From NCBI GenBank assembly GCA_017502165.1, contig JAFVVO010000041.1, forward strand, positions 1-41,685: DNA of 41,685 bases, in the 5' to 3' direction. This stretch comes from Clostridia bacterium (lineage in GTDB: Bacteria > Bacillota > Clostridia > Christensenellales > QALW01). Within the stretch, counting starts at the first letter, position 1. Every line of letters begins with the position of its first letter. Shown in pieces: positions 1-7,853 of this stretch. The position numbers and the translations under genes are program-made. The notes below the pieces were generated by a model. That model was not told where the DNA came from. It ran no database searches and saw only the letters and a program-made list of their open reading frames with translations.

Positions 1-127
1 CTCCCGAAAGGTCAAGCGGATGGCACATTGCTCCGTATGTGGTTACATCTTTCAGATAACCGGGATTGTAGAGGGTATCAACTACCAAAGGTGCTCCGAC
101 GTAATCTTCGTTGATATGTTTTGTCAT
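1..127 (-). CDS. Partial unrecognised protein, cut by window edge
   Basis: An open frame runs off the left edge. From the ATG at 127 it encodes 42 residues containing EDYVGAPLVVDTLYN and TTYGAMCHPLDL, which look like real protein. The frame stays open upstream to a TGA at 158-160, and the ten codons before the ATG (QTHDTFNVLC) also look protein-like. No ribosome site precedes the ATG. Either the true start is elsewhere or this is a 5'-truncated remnant. The codons are richer in C/G at third positions than those of the AT-rich gene that starts 62 bases away on the other strand. I do not recognise the family. Confidence 0.4.
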   Translation of the reverse strand, partial: MTKHINEDYVGAPLVVDTLYNPGYLKDVTTYGAMCHPLDLSG

Positions 128-188
128 ACAAAGCACATTGAAAGTGTCGTGTGTCTGTCAAAATAAATATTTTTGTGAGTAAATAACA

Positions 189-767
189 ATGAAGAAAAGA
201 AAAAAATTCAATTTATCAGAAGCGTTAGCCGATATTGTTTTTGAACTGGTTGTAATACTTGTGTTATTGGGTGTTGGTTATTTAGTATGCATGCTTTTAG
301 AACCGATTTTCTCGGTTAATTTATCTGACCTTGAATTAATTGCTTTTATTGGTTGGATTGCTGTAATTTTATTGTTTGTTGCGGCAGTTATAATTAGTAA
401 ATTATTTAAGAAAAAAAGTGGCGTAACCCATCAAATGAAGCTTGCACCTGCCCCATTTTCCATGATTAAAAGCGGGCAAAAGACTATTGAACTTCGCCTG
501 CTTGATGAAAAACGGCAGAAAATTAAGGTTGGTGACACAATCGTTTTCACCAATACAGAAACAAAAGACACTCTGACCGTAACCGTTAAAAAGCTGCATA
601 AATTCGCAAGTTTTACAGAATTATACTCAAAGTTAGACTTACTGCAATGCGGCTATACCGCAGAAACCGTAAAAACCGCCTCCCCTGAGGATATGAATCA
701 GTATTATTCTTTAGAAAAGCAAGAAAAATACGGTGTTTTGGGGATTGAAATTTTAATTAAGCCTTAG
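189..767 (+). CDS. Membrane-anchored ASCH-domain protein
   Basis: 192 residues. The N-terminal part has two predicted membrane helices (about residues 18-42 and 51-72) followed by a KLFKKK stop-transfer stretch. From about residue 83 to the end it is an ASCH-type domain: the opening MKLAPAPFSMIKSGQKTIELR and the following KVGDTIVFTN are typical of the ASCH/YqfB-like fold. Proteins of this superfamily are usually small, soluble and thought or shown to act on or bind RNA or nucleosides. Placing the domain on the cytoplasmic side of a membrane anchor is unusual. A Met opens the ASCH part at 436 but has no ribosome site, so I keep the long form, although the site before 189 is also weak. The gene ends 12 bases before the zinc-ribbon gene, so the two are probably cotranscribed. 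Confidence 0.7.
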   Translation: MKKRKKFNLSEALADIVFELVVILVLLGVGYLVCMLLEPIFSVNLSDLELIAFIGWIAVILLFVAAVIISKLFKKKSGVTHQMKLAPAPFSMIKSGQKTIELRLLDEKRQKIKVGDTIVFTNTETKDTLTVTVKKLHKFASFTELYSKLDLLQCGYTAETVKTASPEDMNQYYSLEKQEKYGVLGIEILIKP

Positions 768-779
768 CAGGAGGAAAAA

Positions 780-1229
780 ATGGTACAAAAGAGTTCATCA
801 ATTAACATCGCTATGAAAACAAAAAAATTTTATTGCCACAAATGCGGCGAAAAATTAGAACTTGCACCAAGAACCCGTATTATAAAACCTGATGATCCCG
901 ATTATAAAAAATATAAATCACTCAAGCACATGCACACTATTGGTAAAGATAACATTCAGCATACAGAATATGATTTTAAGTGCAAAGCATGTAACCGAAT
1001 TATTTCCTTTGAAAGTCAACGCGAAATTGATAAGATACAGAAAAAATTAGGAAATCACTTATTAACACAATCCGATATTGATGCAAACATTGATGAAGTA
1101 AAAGCAAAAATAAAACGCAACAAAAAAATAGCCAAACTTAGTGGCGATATTGTTTTTGTATTTTTGCTCGCATACATTGTTTATGTCTATATTACAACCG
1201 GAGAATTTCATTTCTCAATTCATTTTTAA
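780..1229 (+). CDS. Zinc-ribbon protein with C-terminal membrane helix
   Basis: 149 residues, hypothetical. Two CxxC knuckles (CHKCGE near residue 19 and CKACNR near residue 63) would form one zinc ribbon. A charged, probably helical stretch follows (about residues 80-118), then one hydrophobic helix (about 123-142) with only a few residues after it, so the protein looks tail-anchored with the zinc ribbon in the cytoplasm. A strong GGAGG site lies 6 bases before the ATG. It sits 12 bases after the ASCH gene and is followed at once by a strong terminator. I do not recognise a specific family. Confidence 0.65.
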   Translation: MVQKSSSINIAMKTKKFYCHKCGEKLELAPRTRIIKPDDPDYKKYKSLKHMHTIGKDNIQHTEYDFKCKACNRIISFESQREIDKIQKKLGNHLLTQSDIDANIDEVKAKIKRNKKIAKLSGDIVFVFLLAYIVYVYITTGEFHFSIHF

Positions 1230-1230
1230 T

Positions 1231-1263
1231 AAAAAAAGACCGATTTTCTCGGTCTTTTTTTTT
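1231..1263. terminator. Bidirectional intrinsic terminator
   Basis: A 13-bp perfect stem (1231-1243 with 1249-1261, core AAAGACCGA) around a TTTTC loop, with an A-run on the left and T-run on the right, lies between the convergent zinc-ribbon gene and the DUF1667 gene. It can terminate transcription in both directions. Confidence 0.9.
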
Positions 1264-1606
1264 ACATACTCTTTGCGCTTATAATATCTGCTTCACAGCC
1301 TGCAACGTTTTTAATTATTACGTCACCGCATTTGATAGGAGATTTTACCGTAACTGAATTAAGGGCTTGCACTACCTCAAACATTTTTCCCTTAGGAATT
1401 GCAACACTCGTCTTAACCGGGCATCTTCTTAAAAGAGCGCCTTCAATTTTAACGGTGCTTGTAACCATTCGCATAGGGTTTTTAAGCTCATTTTTGCCGT
1501 ATTCTGCGCCACGGGGACAAGCGTTGCCCGTAACTGAATAATCGTTATTTTCGTCAACCTTTAAGTGACAGCCTTTGGGGCAAACAATACAAATCATTTC
1601 TTTCAT
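1262..1606 (-). CDS. DUF1667 protein, third subunit of GlpAB-like operon
   Basis: 114 residues, the usual DUF1667 length. The N-terminal motif CIVCPKGCHL plus a later Cys (NACPRG, about residue 29) form a cysteine cluster that could bind an Fe-S centre or metal; the C-terminal half has further conserved Cys (KCGD, GCEAD). In many Clostridia this family is encoded directly behind two FAD oxidoreductases related to anaerobic glycerol-3-phosphate dehydrogenase. It probably supplies the electron-transfer or anchoring role that GlpC has in E. coli; that is inference from context. A GAGG site lies before the ATG. The gene is 3 bases after the GlpB-like gene and ends in the shared terminator. Confidence 0.85.
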   Translation of the reverse strand: MKEMICIVCPKGCHLKVDENNDYSVTGNACPRGAEYGKNELKNPMRMVTSTVKIEGALLRRCPVKTSVAIPKGKMFEVVQALNSVTVKSPIKCGDVIIKNVAGCEADIISAKSM

Positions 1607-1609
1607 TTT

Positions 1610-2857
1610 TTAGCCCTCACATTTCGTTTCAATAGTAATTTCAGCCGAAGCAGAATCTAAAATCTTCTTAGGAATAATTATCTTTTCCATTTCACCCGGA
1701 GCCATATGCTCACGCTTAAACGTTGCGATAACTTCCCCGTTTGAAACAACGTTAATTTTACTATCAGCCATAACTCTGTTTACACGGAAGAATACCTCGG
1801 TAAACTTGTTATCTGTTCTTCTTATTTTCTGCGGAACGGTGTACGTTACGCCTTCACCGTTTTTAACGGTAACAATTTCTGCGTTTTTCTCACCTGATTT
1901 AACGTATTCTGCCGCCGCTTCACCTGCTCTGGCGCTTTCAGCGGTAACGTAGTCAACCAAATCGTGAACGTGAACAACGTTTCCGCAAGCAAACACACCT
2001 TCAAGGCTTGTTTCCATATTTTCGAAAACAACTGCTCCGTTGGTGCGGCCGTCCATTTCGATGCCTGCACCGCGAGTTAATTCGTTTTCGGGAATAAGAC
2101 CAACAGACAGAAGCACCGTATCGCAATCAAATTCCATTTCTGTTCCATTGATGGGTCTTCTGCTTTCGTCAACCTTGGCAACTATAACCTTTTCTACTCT
2201 TTCTTTGCCTTGAATATCAACAATGGTATGTGACAAATACAAAGGAATATCGAAGTCGTTAAGGCATTGTACTATGTTTCTGTTAAGACCGCCCGAATAA
2301 GGCATAACCTCAACGCAGGCAAGCACCTTTGCGCCCTCAAGCGTCATTCGGCGAGCCATAATAAGACCAATATCACCGCTACCTAATATAAGGACTCTCT
2401 TGCCTACCATATAGCCGTCAATATTAAGATATTTCTGTGCAGAGCCTGCGGTATAAACGCCTGCAGGTCTGTCACCGGGAATTGCAATAGCGCCGCGGGT
2501 ACGCTCTCTGCAACCCATAGCAAGAATAATTGCCTTTGCTTCAAGCGTCATAAACCCGTCAACACTGTTAACTGCGCTTACAACCTTGTTTTCTGAAACG
2601 TCAAGCACCATAGTGTCAAGCTTAACCTCAACGTTAGTGCTTTTAAGCATTTCTATGAATCTTTGAGCGTATTCGGGACCGGTAAGCTCTTCCTTGAAAT
2701 AATGAAGACCAAAGCCGTTATGAACGCACTGGTTAAGAATTCCACCTAATTCTTTGTCACGCTCAATAATTAAAATCTTTTCTGCCCCTGCCTTCCAGGC
2801 TGAATATGCGGCGCTTAAGCCTGCGGGACCGCCGCCGAGAACAATAATATCAAACAT
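1610..2857 (-). CDS. NAD(P)/FAD-dependent oxidoreductase, GlpB-like
   Basis: 415 residues. The N-terminal FAD-binding Rossmann motif GGGPAGLSAAY is near residue 8. A second dinucleotide-binding motif, GSGDIGLIMARR (about 160), sits inside the pyridine-nucleotide-disulfide-reductase-type fold. GCRERTRG (about 115) and an FACGNVVHVHDLVD stretch (about 290) are typical of the small-subunit FAD proteins found with GlpA-like enzymes. No redox CxxC is present, so it is not thioredoxin reductase. It directly abuts the GlpA-like gene and has an AGGAGG site. Likely role: passes electrons from glycerol-3-phosphate (or a related 2-hydroxy acid) to NAD(P) or another acceptor together with its neighbours. 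Confidence 0.85.
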   Translation of the reverse strand: MFDIIVLGGGPAGLSAAYSAWKAGAEKILIIERDKELGGILNQCVHNGFGLHYFKEELTGPEYAQRFIEMLKSTNVEVKLDTMVLDVSENKVVSAVNSVDGFMTLEAKAIILAMGCRERTRGAIAIPGDRPAGVYTAGSAQKYLNIDGYMVGKRVLILGSGDIGLIMARRMTLEGAKVLACVEVMPYSGGLNRNIVQCLNDFDIPLYLSHTIVDIQGKERVEKVIVAKVDESRRPINGTEMEFDCDTVLLSVGLIPENELTRGAGIEMDGRTNGAVVFENMETSLEGVFACGNVVHVHDLVDYVTAESARAGEAAAEYVKSGEKNAEIVTVKNGEGVTYTVPQKIRRTDNKFTEVFFRVNRVMADSKINVVSNGEVIATFKREHMAPGEMEKIIIPKKILDSASAEITIETKCEG

Positions 2858-4288
2858 TTATTTTTCCTCCTTTGTTTCACTAACGAGAACGTTACTGCCG
2901 TTTTTATCCTTTTTTACCTCTAAAGGTGAAATGTTAAGCTCGCGGCTGATAATTTCGAGCACCTTGGGACCGCAGAAACCGCCCTGGCATCTGCCCATAC
3001 CTGCATTACAACGACGTTTAACTCCGTCGATTGTTCTTGCGCCAATGGGTGCGTGAATTGCGTCAACTATTTCACCCTCGGTAATGGTTTCACATCTGCA
3101 GATAATTCTGCCGTAAAGGGGGTTTTTCTTAATAACTTCTGCCTTTTCTTTTGCCGATAATTCTTTGAATACAACCTTTTCGCGTGAATCAACGTATGAT
3201 TCTTTTTCAGTTAATTCTGCGCCTATTGAAGCAAGAATTTTAATAGCTTCATCAGCAATAGCGGGGGCGGCTGAAAGACCGGGTGATTTGATGCCTGCAA
3301 GGTCAATAAAGTTATCTGCCGCAACCTGAATAATGAAATCATCTATATTTGAGTTAGCACGCATACCTGCAAAGTTGCGGATAGAATTTCTGTAATTGAT
3401 GTTTGAAACGCTCTTTCCCGCGGTATTACGAACAAAATCAAGCTGTTGACCGGTTGTATTTACCTTATCGCGATTATCACTTGTTGTTGCGTCGGGACCA
3501 ACAATTAAGTTGCCGTGAACGGTAGGCGAAACAAGAACGCCCTTGCCAACTTTAGAGGGACACTGGAACAAAGTGCAATTTGCCTTTTTACCTTCGATTT
3601 TATCAAGAAGATAATATTGACCTTTGCTTGGGATAATTTCAAAGTTTGCTTCTGCAACCATTTCGTGAATTTTGTCACTGTAAACACCTGCGGCATTTAT
3701 GACGTATTTAGCCTTAACGGACTTATCGCAAGAGGAAATTTCCCAAACGTCCCCTTCTTTTTTAATATCTTTAACTTCAAAATCAAAAACAAATTCCGTG
3801 CCGTTTTTGTTGGCAGTTTCAGCGAACGCAATAGCGTATTCCCAAGGGCTTATAATGCCTGCTGAAGGTGCCCAGAGAGCGCATACAACCTCTCTGCTTA
3901 CGTTAGGCTCACGTTCAAAAACTTCTTCGGCAGAAAGCACCGTAATATCGGGCACGCCGTTTTTAACGCCGCGCTCATAAAGCTTTTGTACGGTTGCGGC
4001 CTCCTCATCAGAAAAAGCAAGCACCATAGAACCAACGTTTTTATAGGGAACGCTTAATTTCTTTGCTAATTCCTTTGCCTGAGCACAGCCGTCAACGTTA
4101 AGGCGAGCCATTAAGGTATCAGGTTCAGGGTCATACCCGGCGTGAATAATTGCGCTGTTTGCTCTTGTTGCGCCCATAGCAACGTCATTCTCTTTGTCAA
4201 GCACACAAACCTTAAGATTATACTTAGAAAGCTTGTACGCCGTTGCGCAGCCGATAACACCTGCGCCGATAATTACAACATCAAACAT
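2858..4288 (-). CDS. GlpA-like FAD-dependent dehydrogenase with BFD [2Fe-2S] domain
   Basis: 476 residues. The N-terminal FAD-binding DAO fold (GAGVIGCATAYKLS, about residue 8) covers residues 1-370. A C-terminal BFD-like [2Fe-2S] domain follows (about 390-455), with the cysteine pattern CRC, CNAGMGRC and GGFC. This is the anaerobic glycerol-3-phosphate dehydrogenase large-subunit architecture, also used by related 2-hydroxyacid oxidases. The substrate is supported by the neighbouring glpP and by the GlpP-type leader hairpin upstream. It is the first gene of a three-gene operon (GlpA-like, GlpB-like, DUF1667) and has a strong AGGAGG site. No glpK or glpF lies nearby, so glycerol uptake and phosphorylation must be encoded elsewhere. 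Confidence 0.85.
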   Translation of the reverse strand: MFDVVIIGAGVIGCATAYKLSKYNLKVCVLDKENDVAMGATRANSAIIHAGYDPEPDTLMARLNVDGCAQAKELAKKLSVPYKNVGSMVLAFSDEEAATVQKLYERGVKNGVPDITVLSAEEVFEREPNVSREVVCALWAPSAGIISPWEYAIAFAETANKNGTEFVFDFEVKDIKKEGDVWEISSCDKSVKAKYVINAAGVYSDKIHEMVAEANFEIIPSKGQYYLLDKIEGKKANCTLFQCPSKVGKGVLVSPTVHGNLIVGPDATTSDNRDKVNTTGQQLDFVRNTAGKSVSNINYRNSIRNFAGMRANSNIDDFIIQVAADNFIDLAGIKSPGLSAAPAIADEAIKILASIGAELTEKESYVDSREKVVFKELSAKEKAEVIKKNPLYGRIICRCETITEGEIVDAIHAPIGARTIDGVKRRCNAGMGRCQGGFCGPKVLEIISRELNISPLEVKKDKNGSNVLVSETKEEK

Positions 4289-4303
4289 CTTTACCTCCTA
4301 AAT

Positions 4304-4358
4304 AAAAAAGAGCAACACAAATACACCTCCCCAAAAGGAAACGTATTTGCATTACTCT
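4304..4358 (-). promoter_or_regulatory. Leader terminator, candidate GlpP antitermination site
   Basis: Between the promoter at 4388-4416 and the GlpA-like gene, the transcript can form a 16-bp helix (4343-4358 with 4309-4324; three G-U pairs, no mismatch) followed by six U (4304-4309). This is an intrinsic terminator inside the 5' leader, with the ribosome site just beyond it. In Bacillus subtilis, glp leaders carry such terminators and GlpP with glycerol-3-phosphate allows readthrough. The adjacent glpP makes the same logic likely here. Confidence 0.8.
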
Positions 4359-4387
4359 CAAATCTCTGTAATCCAAATTACTGATTT

Positions 4388-4416
4388 ATTATAACAGTAT
4401 ATTTCGATAAATGCAA
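4388..4416 (-). promoter_or_regulatory. Sigma-A promoter of GlpA-like operon
   Basis: On the minus strand, TTGCAT (4411-4416), a 17-base spacer and TATAAT (4388-4393). It lies directly after the glpP stop codon and drives the leader that holds the conditional terminator. Confidence 0.8.
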
Positions 4417-4420
4417 GCAT

Positions 4421-4987
4421 TTATTTCCAAAAATCCAATTTTGTTCCCGAAACCGCCGAAGCTCCTGCCGAAAGAGCCTGATTAACGTCCTCTTCGTCCT
4501 GAATCATACCGCTTGCAATTAAGGGAATATCCGTTAAAGTAACGATTTTAGAAATAATTTTCGTACTGCAGGCGGGCAACACTTCAATTATATCCATATT
4601 TTCGTTTTTTATTTGCTTTTTAAGGTTATCAAAGGCAAGTGAATCAATTAAGAAAAATCGTTGAACCGTTAACAGACCGTGGGAAGCCGCGCTTTTAATC
4701 AGCGCCTGCTTTGTTGAAATAATGCCGTCCGCTCCGGTGTTGTTGGCAATGAACTCAACCGCTACTTCCTTGGCGGAAAGGCCTTCAATCAAGTCAATAT
4801 GCACAAAAACAGTCTTTTGGGCATCCTTAATGCGCTTAACGATATCGCAGATATTCAGCACGTTGCCGAATAAAACGAAAACTACCCTGCAATCACTGTT
4901 TAAGCAGGTGTTAAGACCCTCCTCATCCTTAACGGCGCAAATAAACTTATTACTTTTAAGTATTGCTTTTATTTCTTCTCTGTTCAT
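4421..4987 (-). CDS. glpP: Glycerol-3-phosphate responsive antiterminator GlpP
   Basis: 188 residues, normal length for the family. It shows the GlpP signatures FVHIDLIEGLS (about residue 62), GIISTKQALI (about 90), QRFFLIDSLAF (about 110) and the C-terminal IPLIASGMI, a phosphate-binding-barrel-like ending. Known family role: binds glycerol-3-phosphate and an mRNA leader, preventing termination. The gene lies immediately upstream of the operon whose leader has a terminator hairpin, on the same strand, and appears to have its own promoter region (5014-5043). A weak GGAG-like site precedes the ATG. Confidence 0.9.
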   Translation of the reverse strand: MNREEIKAILKSNKFICAVKDEEGLNTCLNSDCRVVFVLFGNVLNICDIVKRIKDAQKTVFVHIDLIEGLSAKEVAVEFIANNTGADGIISTKQALIKSAASHGLLTVQRFFLIDSLAFDNLKKQIKNENMDIIEVLPACSTKIISKIVTLTDIPLIASGMIQDEEDVNQALSAGASAVSGTKLDFWK

Positions 4988-5003
4988 TTTTCGTACTCCG
5001 AAT

Positions 5004-5043
5004 TTTTTTCTTAATTATAACAATTTTTTCTTAATTATAACAA
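5004..5043. repeat. Exact 20-bp tandem duplication in glpP promoter
   Basis: Two adjacent identical 20-base copies (5004-5023 and 5024-5043). Read on the minus strand, each contains TTGTTATAATTAAG, so the -10 hexamer TATAAT is duplicated. This is seen directly. Confidence 0.95.
5014..5043 (-). promoter_or_regulatory. glpP: Likely glpP promoter built from the duplicated unit
   Basis: On the minus strand, TTGTTA (5038-5043) in one copy and TATAAT (5014-5019) in the other are separated by 18 bases, so the duplication itself may create a -35/-10 pair. A second TATAAT at 5034-5039 has no good -35. Confidence 0.5.
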
Positions 5044-5058
5044 ATTTTTATTAAAAAA

Positions 5059-6549
5059 TCAACCCCAATGTATGTTTCCCTTAAGCCAAGGCTCAATAAT
5101 TGAGGAAATATTTTTACCCGTTCCCTTTCCAAAGGAAGAAATGAAATCCTTTTTAGTGGCGATTTTATACTTATTTTCCTCAAAATAGAGCTGCAGAGAA
5201 GAATAAAACGCCTCCTCGCCTATTGTTTTGCACAATGTATCAAGCATTAATGCAGTAACGTCATAAGTTATAGCGTCATATAAAAGCCAATGCTCAAAGC
5301 TGCTGCTTGATCGTTCAATGCTTTTATTGAATTTCAGGTTAAGGTTCTCCAACACCTTAAAAATAACTTTACAGTACGCTTCGTTCTCCTGCATAAACAT
5401 TTTATAACGCTCTCTGCCGTAAACCTCGGAATAGTATACGCCTACCGAAAACTGCGTCAGTCCCTCATCGAGCCAAGGCTCCTTGATTTCATCGTTTCCA
5501 ACAATGCCGTACCACCATTGGTGCGCCACCTCGTGCACCACTACCTCCTCAAGAGCTTCCTCCTTTACTGACATATATAGATTTTTATCGATTAAAACGA
5601 TATTGGGATATTCCATACCGCCGATATAAAAATCCGCCGCCACTATTGATAAGGTTGGATAGGGATATTTGCCGAATTTCTCATTAAAAACCTTTAAGGC
5701 TGACGCGGCACAGTCAAGGGCAAGCTGACCTAAGCGGTCGTTATCAATGTAATAGGAATATACAATCGTTCCGTCAATTTGTTTGGATTTTAGCTTGAAA
5801 TTCTTTGATAAAACAAAGGCAAAATCGCGGATATTTTCGCCTTCTATGTGCCAGGTAGCCTTAAGGGGATCAGCATTTTCTTTTTTTATTATCTGTCCGC
5901 TTCCTGCAAGACGCATATCGTTTGGAGCGGTAATTTTAACCGAATAATCGGCAACCTCACTGCAAAACGGGTCACCGCTTGCAACGTAGGTATTTTTTAT
6001 AATTTCACCGTTAACCGTTGGACAAAGCACGGGATACCAATTGCCGAAATTATACGTGCTTTCGCCGAAGCCGAATCGCATGGGAGAATCAGGCAGCTCG
6101 GTATAAAATTCTATGTAAACCGTTGCGCCGTCATTAGCCGTAATACTGTGGGTAGAAACTTTCAAAATCTGCTCATTTTCCTCTAACGAAAAGACCGCTT
6201 CCCTATTGTTTACAAGCACCTTCTTAACTATCAAAAAGCCCGAATCAAAGCCGTTTGGGTATGCTTCGTCTATTCTGTCCTTAACGGCAACGTTATAAAC
6301 GTTTTCTTCTTCCTTAAACGCGTTAGGATACAAGCAAAAATAAAGCTCATTAACGTCCGAGCCCGTATTATTAACGTAATCAAGGAGCAGTTTGCCGTTC
6401 AAGCAATTTTCGTCAACAACTGCCGATAAATTATATTTACTTAACGCTTCTTTTTTGTTCAGATAAATTGCCTGACACGTTATAACCGATGCAATAAATA
6501 CTATGATTACCGAAAAAGTCAACAATTTAATCTTAATTTTATTTAACAT
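5059..6549 (-). CDS. Membrane-anchored M1-family aminopeptidase-like metalloprotease
   Basis: 496 residues. It starts with one hydrophobic segment (about residues 4-28) that acts as signal anchor or signal peptide, so the catalytic part is outside the cell. Zinc-site motif HEVAHQWW (His339, His343) is followed by Glu362 in WLDEGLTQF, giving HExxH-18-E of gluzincins. IGGMEYPN corresponds to the M1 GxMEN exopeptidase motif. The N-terminal beta-rich domain covers about residues 40-240. I chose the ATG at 6549, which has a GGGAG site, over an upstream in-frame ATG without one. The gene is divergent from the DnaD-like gene and stands alone. It probably trims peptides at the cell surface. Confidence 0.85.
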   Translation of the reverse strand: MLNKIKIKLLTFSVIIVFIASVITCQAIYLNKKEALSKYNLSAVVDENCLNGKLLLDYVNNTGSDVNELYFCLYPNAFKEEENVYNVAVKDRIDEAYPNGFDSGFLIVKKVLVNNREAVFSLEENEQILKVSTHSITANDGATVYIEFYTELPDSPMRFGFGESTYNFGNWYPVLCPTVNGEIIKNTYVASGDPFCSEVADYSVKITAPNDMRLAGSGQIIKKENADPLKATWHIEGENIRDFAFVLSKNFKLKSKQIDGTIVYSYYIDNDRLGQLALDCAASALKVFNEKFGKYPYPTLSIVAADFYIGGMEYPNIVLIDKNLYMSVKEEALEEVVVHEVAHQWWYGIVGNDEIKEPWLDEGLTQFSVGVYYSEVYGRERYKMFMQENEAYCKVIFKVLENLNLKFNKSIERSSSSFEHWLLYDAITYDVTALMLDTLCKTIGEEAFYSSLQLYFEENKYKIATKKDFISSFGKGTGKNISSIIEPWLKGNIHWG

Positions 6550-6602
6550 TTTATCACTCCCAAAATTTTTTATAAAATGTACTTTATCTATATTGAATTT
6601 TG

Positions 6603-6611
6603 TGGTATAAT
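6603..6611 (+). promoter_or_regulatory. Extended -10 promoter of the DnaD-like gene
   Basis: TGGTATAAT is a perfect -10 with the TGn extension. The -35 region (about 6583-6588, TTTATC) is poor. It is placed 38 bases before the start codon and upstream of a TTGGAGG ribosome site. Confidence 0.65.
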
Positions 6612-6648
6612 GTTTCAAAATGTAAAATTCTATATTGGAGGTGCTTTT

Positions 6649-7851
6649 ATGTCTATCGGTAAATATTCATCAGATAATCCTTTGAACGACGTTGTTTTGG
6701 TTGAAGGAGATTTTATAAATACTTTTTTACTTGAAATGCCTCCTCTTTTTTGTAAAGTATACGTTTATTTACTGTACCTTTGCGCTCACAAGGAATTAAA
6801 GATTTACACGCCTTCAGCAGTAAGCGAGCATATCGGCTGCTCTGCAAGTGAGCTTGGCGAGGCTTTGGAATATTTAAGCAAGAAGCATTTGATTAACTAT
6901 ACCCTCGTACCCTTTGCCTTTGAAATTTTAAGCGCATCCGTTGCGGCAAAAAACACAGGTCTCTACAATGTTGACGCACTTACCGCCTATGCGGATTATT
7001 TTGCAGGCATCAGAGCGTTGTTTCCCGAGAGAAGCATTAAAAATTCCGAATACGACAAGGCTAAGGATTGGGTAGAAATTTACGGCTTTTCCGTTGAAGC
7101 GGCATTAATGCTTATCGCCCATTGCATTTCCGTTAAGGATAAGAAAATTTCCTTCTCCTACATTGATTCCGTTGCTCTTTCCTGGGCAGACGAGGGCGTT
7201 TTAACCAGTGAAGCCGCCGAAGAATATATTTCCATGTATCAGGCAAAAACACACGATGCGGCAAAGATTTTAATGCATTTAGGCTTAAAACGCACGCCTA
7301 CTGCCGACGAAATGAATATGTATCAGAAATGGACCTTGGCAGGCTTTGACCTTCGCGCAATTAAAGCCGCTTGCTCCGAAACTACGAAGGCTCTTAACCC
7401 CAGCTTTGCCTACCTTAACAGAATTTTAGAAAATTTAGATAAGCTTGGCATTTACTCCGAAAAGGAAATCAAAGCGTACTTGGCAGAATCAAATTCAGAA
7501 CGTAGAGTTGCTTCCGCAATTCTTTCGCAGTTAGGCGAGCGCTCAAGAACTGTTACCGACGTTCATTTAGCCGAATTAAAGGCGCTCAGAGACCGCGGAC
7601 TTAAGGACGACGCATTAATCCTTATCAGCTCTAAGGTTTGTTCAATGGGCTCCCACACCTTTAACAAGTATCTTGAAAAGGCAAAGGCTATTGTAGATTC
7701 AGGTGCAATCACCAAGGAGAAAATAAACGCTTATTTTGAGCAGTTGCCCAAGACTAATAATACATCAAACAAAAATAAAAACAATTTTACCGGCAGAAGT
7801 GACGGATACGGTGATTCCTTATATACCGACACCGATAAACTGGAGGTTTAA
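6649..7851 (+). CDS. DnaD/DnaB_2-domain replication initiation protein
   Basis: 400 residues. The N-terminal half (to about 110) has a winged-helix look (CKVYVYLLYLCAHKEL, then an IGCSASELGEALEYL helix-turn-helix). Two DnaB_2/DnaD-like modules follow (about 125-200, with YDKAKDWVEIYGFSVEAAL, and about 215-275, ending in PSFAYLNRILENL). The C-terminus is Asn/Lys-rich and likely flexible. In Bacillota, such proteins remodel DNA at the origin and help the DnaI/DnaC-type ATPase load the replicative helicase. The next gene, 2 bases on, is that loader. The start at 6649 has a TTGGAGG site; the longer in-frame ATG at 6577 would overlap the promoter. Confidence 0.85.
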   Translation: MSIGKYSSDNPLNDVVLVEGDFINTFLLEMPPLFCKVYVYLLYLCAHKELKIYTPSAVSEHIGCSASELGEALEYLSKKHLINYTLVPFAFEILSASVAAKNTGLYNVDALTAYADYFAGIRALFPERSIKNSEYDKAKDWVEIYGFSVEAALMLIAHCISVKDKKISFSYIDSVALSWADEGVLTSEAAEEYISMYQAKTHDAAKILMHLGLKRTPTADEMNMYQKWTLAGFDLRAIKAACSETTKALNPSFAYLNRILENLDKLGIYSEKEIKAYLAESNSERRVASAILSQLGERSRTVTDVHLAELKALRDRGLKDDALILISSKVCSMGSHTFNKYLEKAKAIVDSGAITKEKINAYFEQLPKTNNTSNKNKNNFTGRSDGYGDSLYTDTDKLEV

Positions 7852-7853
7852 TT

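Noticed and set aside
5059-6618. Longer start for the M1 peptidase at 6618
   Set aside because: It adds 23 residues before the hydrophobic anchor and runs over the divergent promoter; the ATG at 6549 has a GGGAG site.
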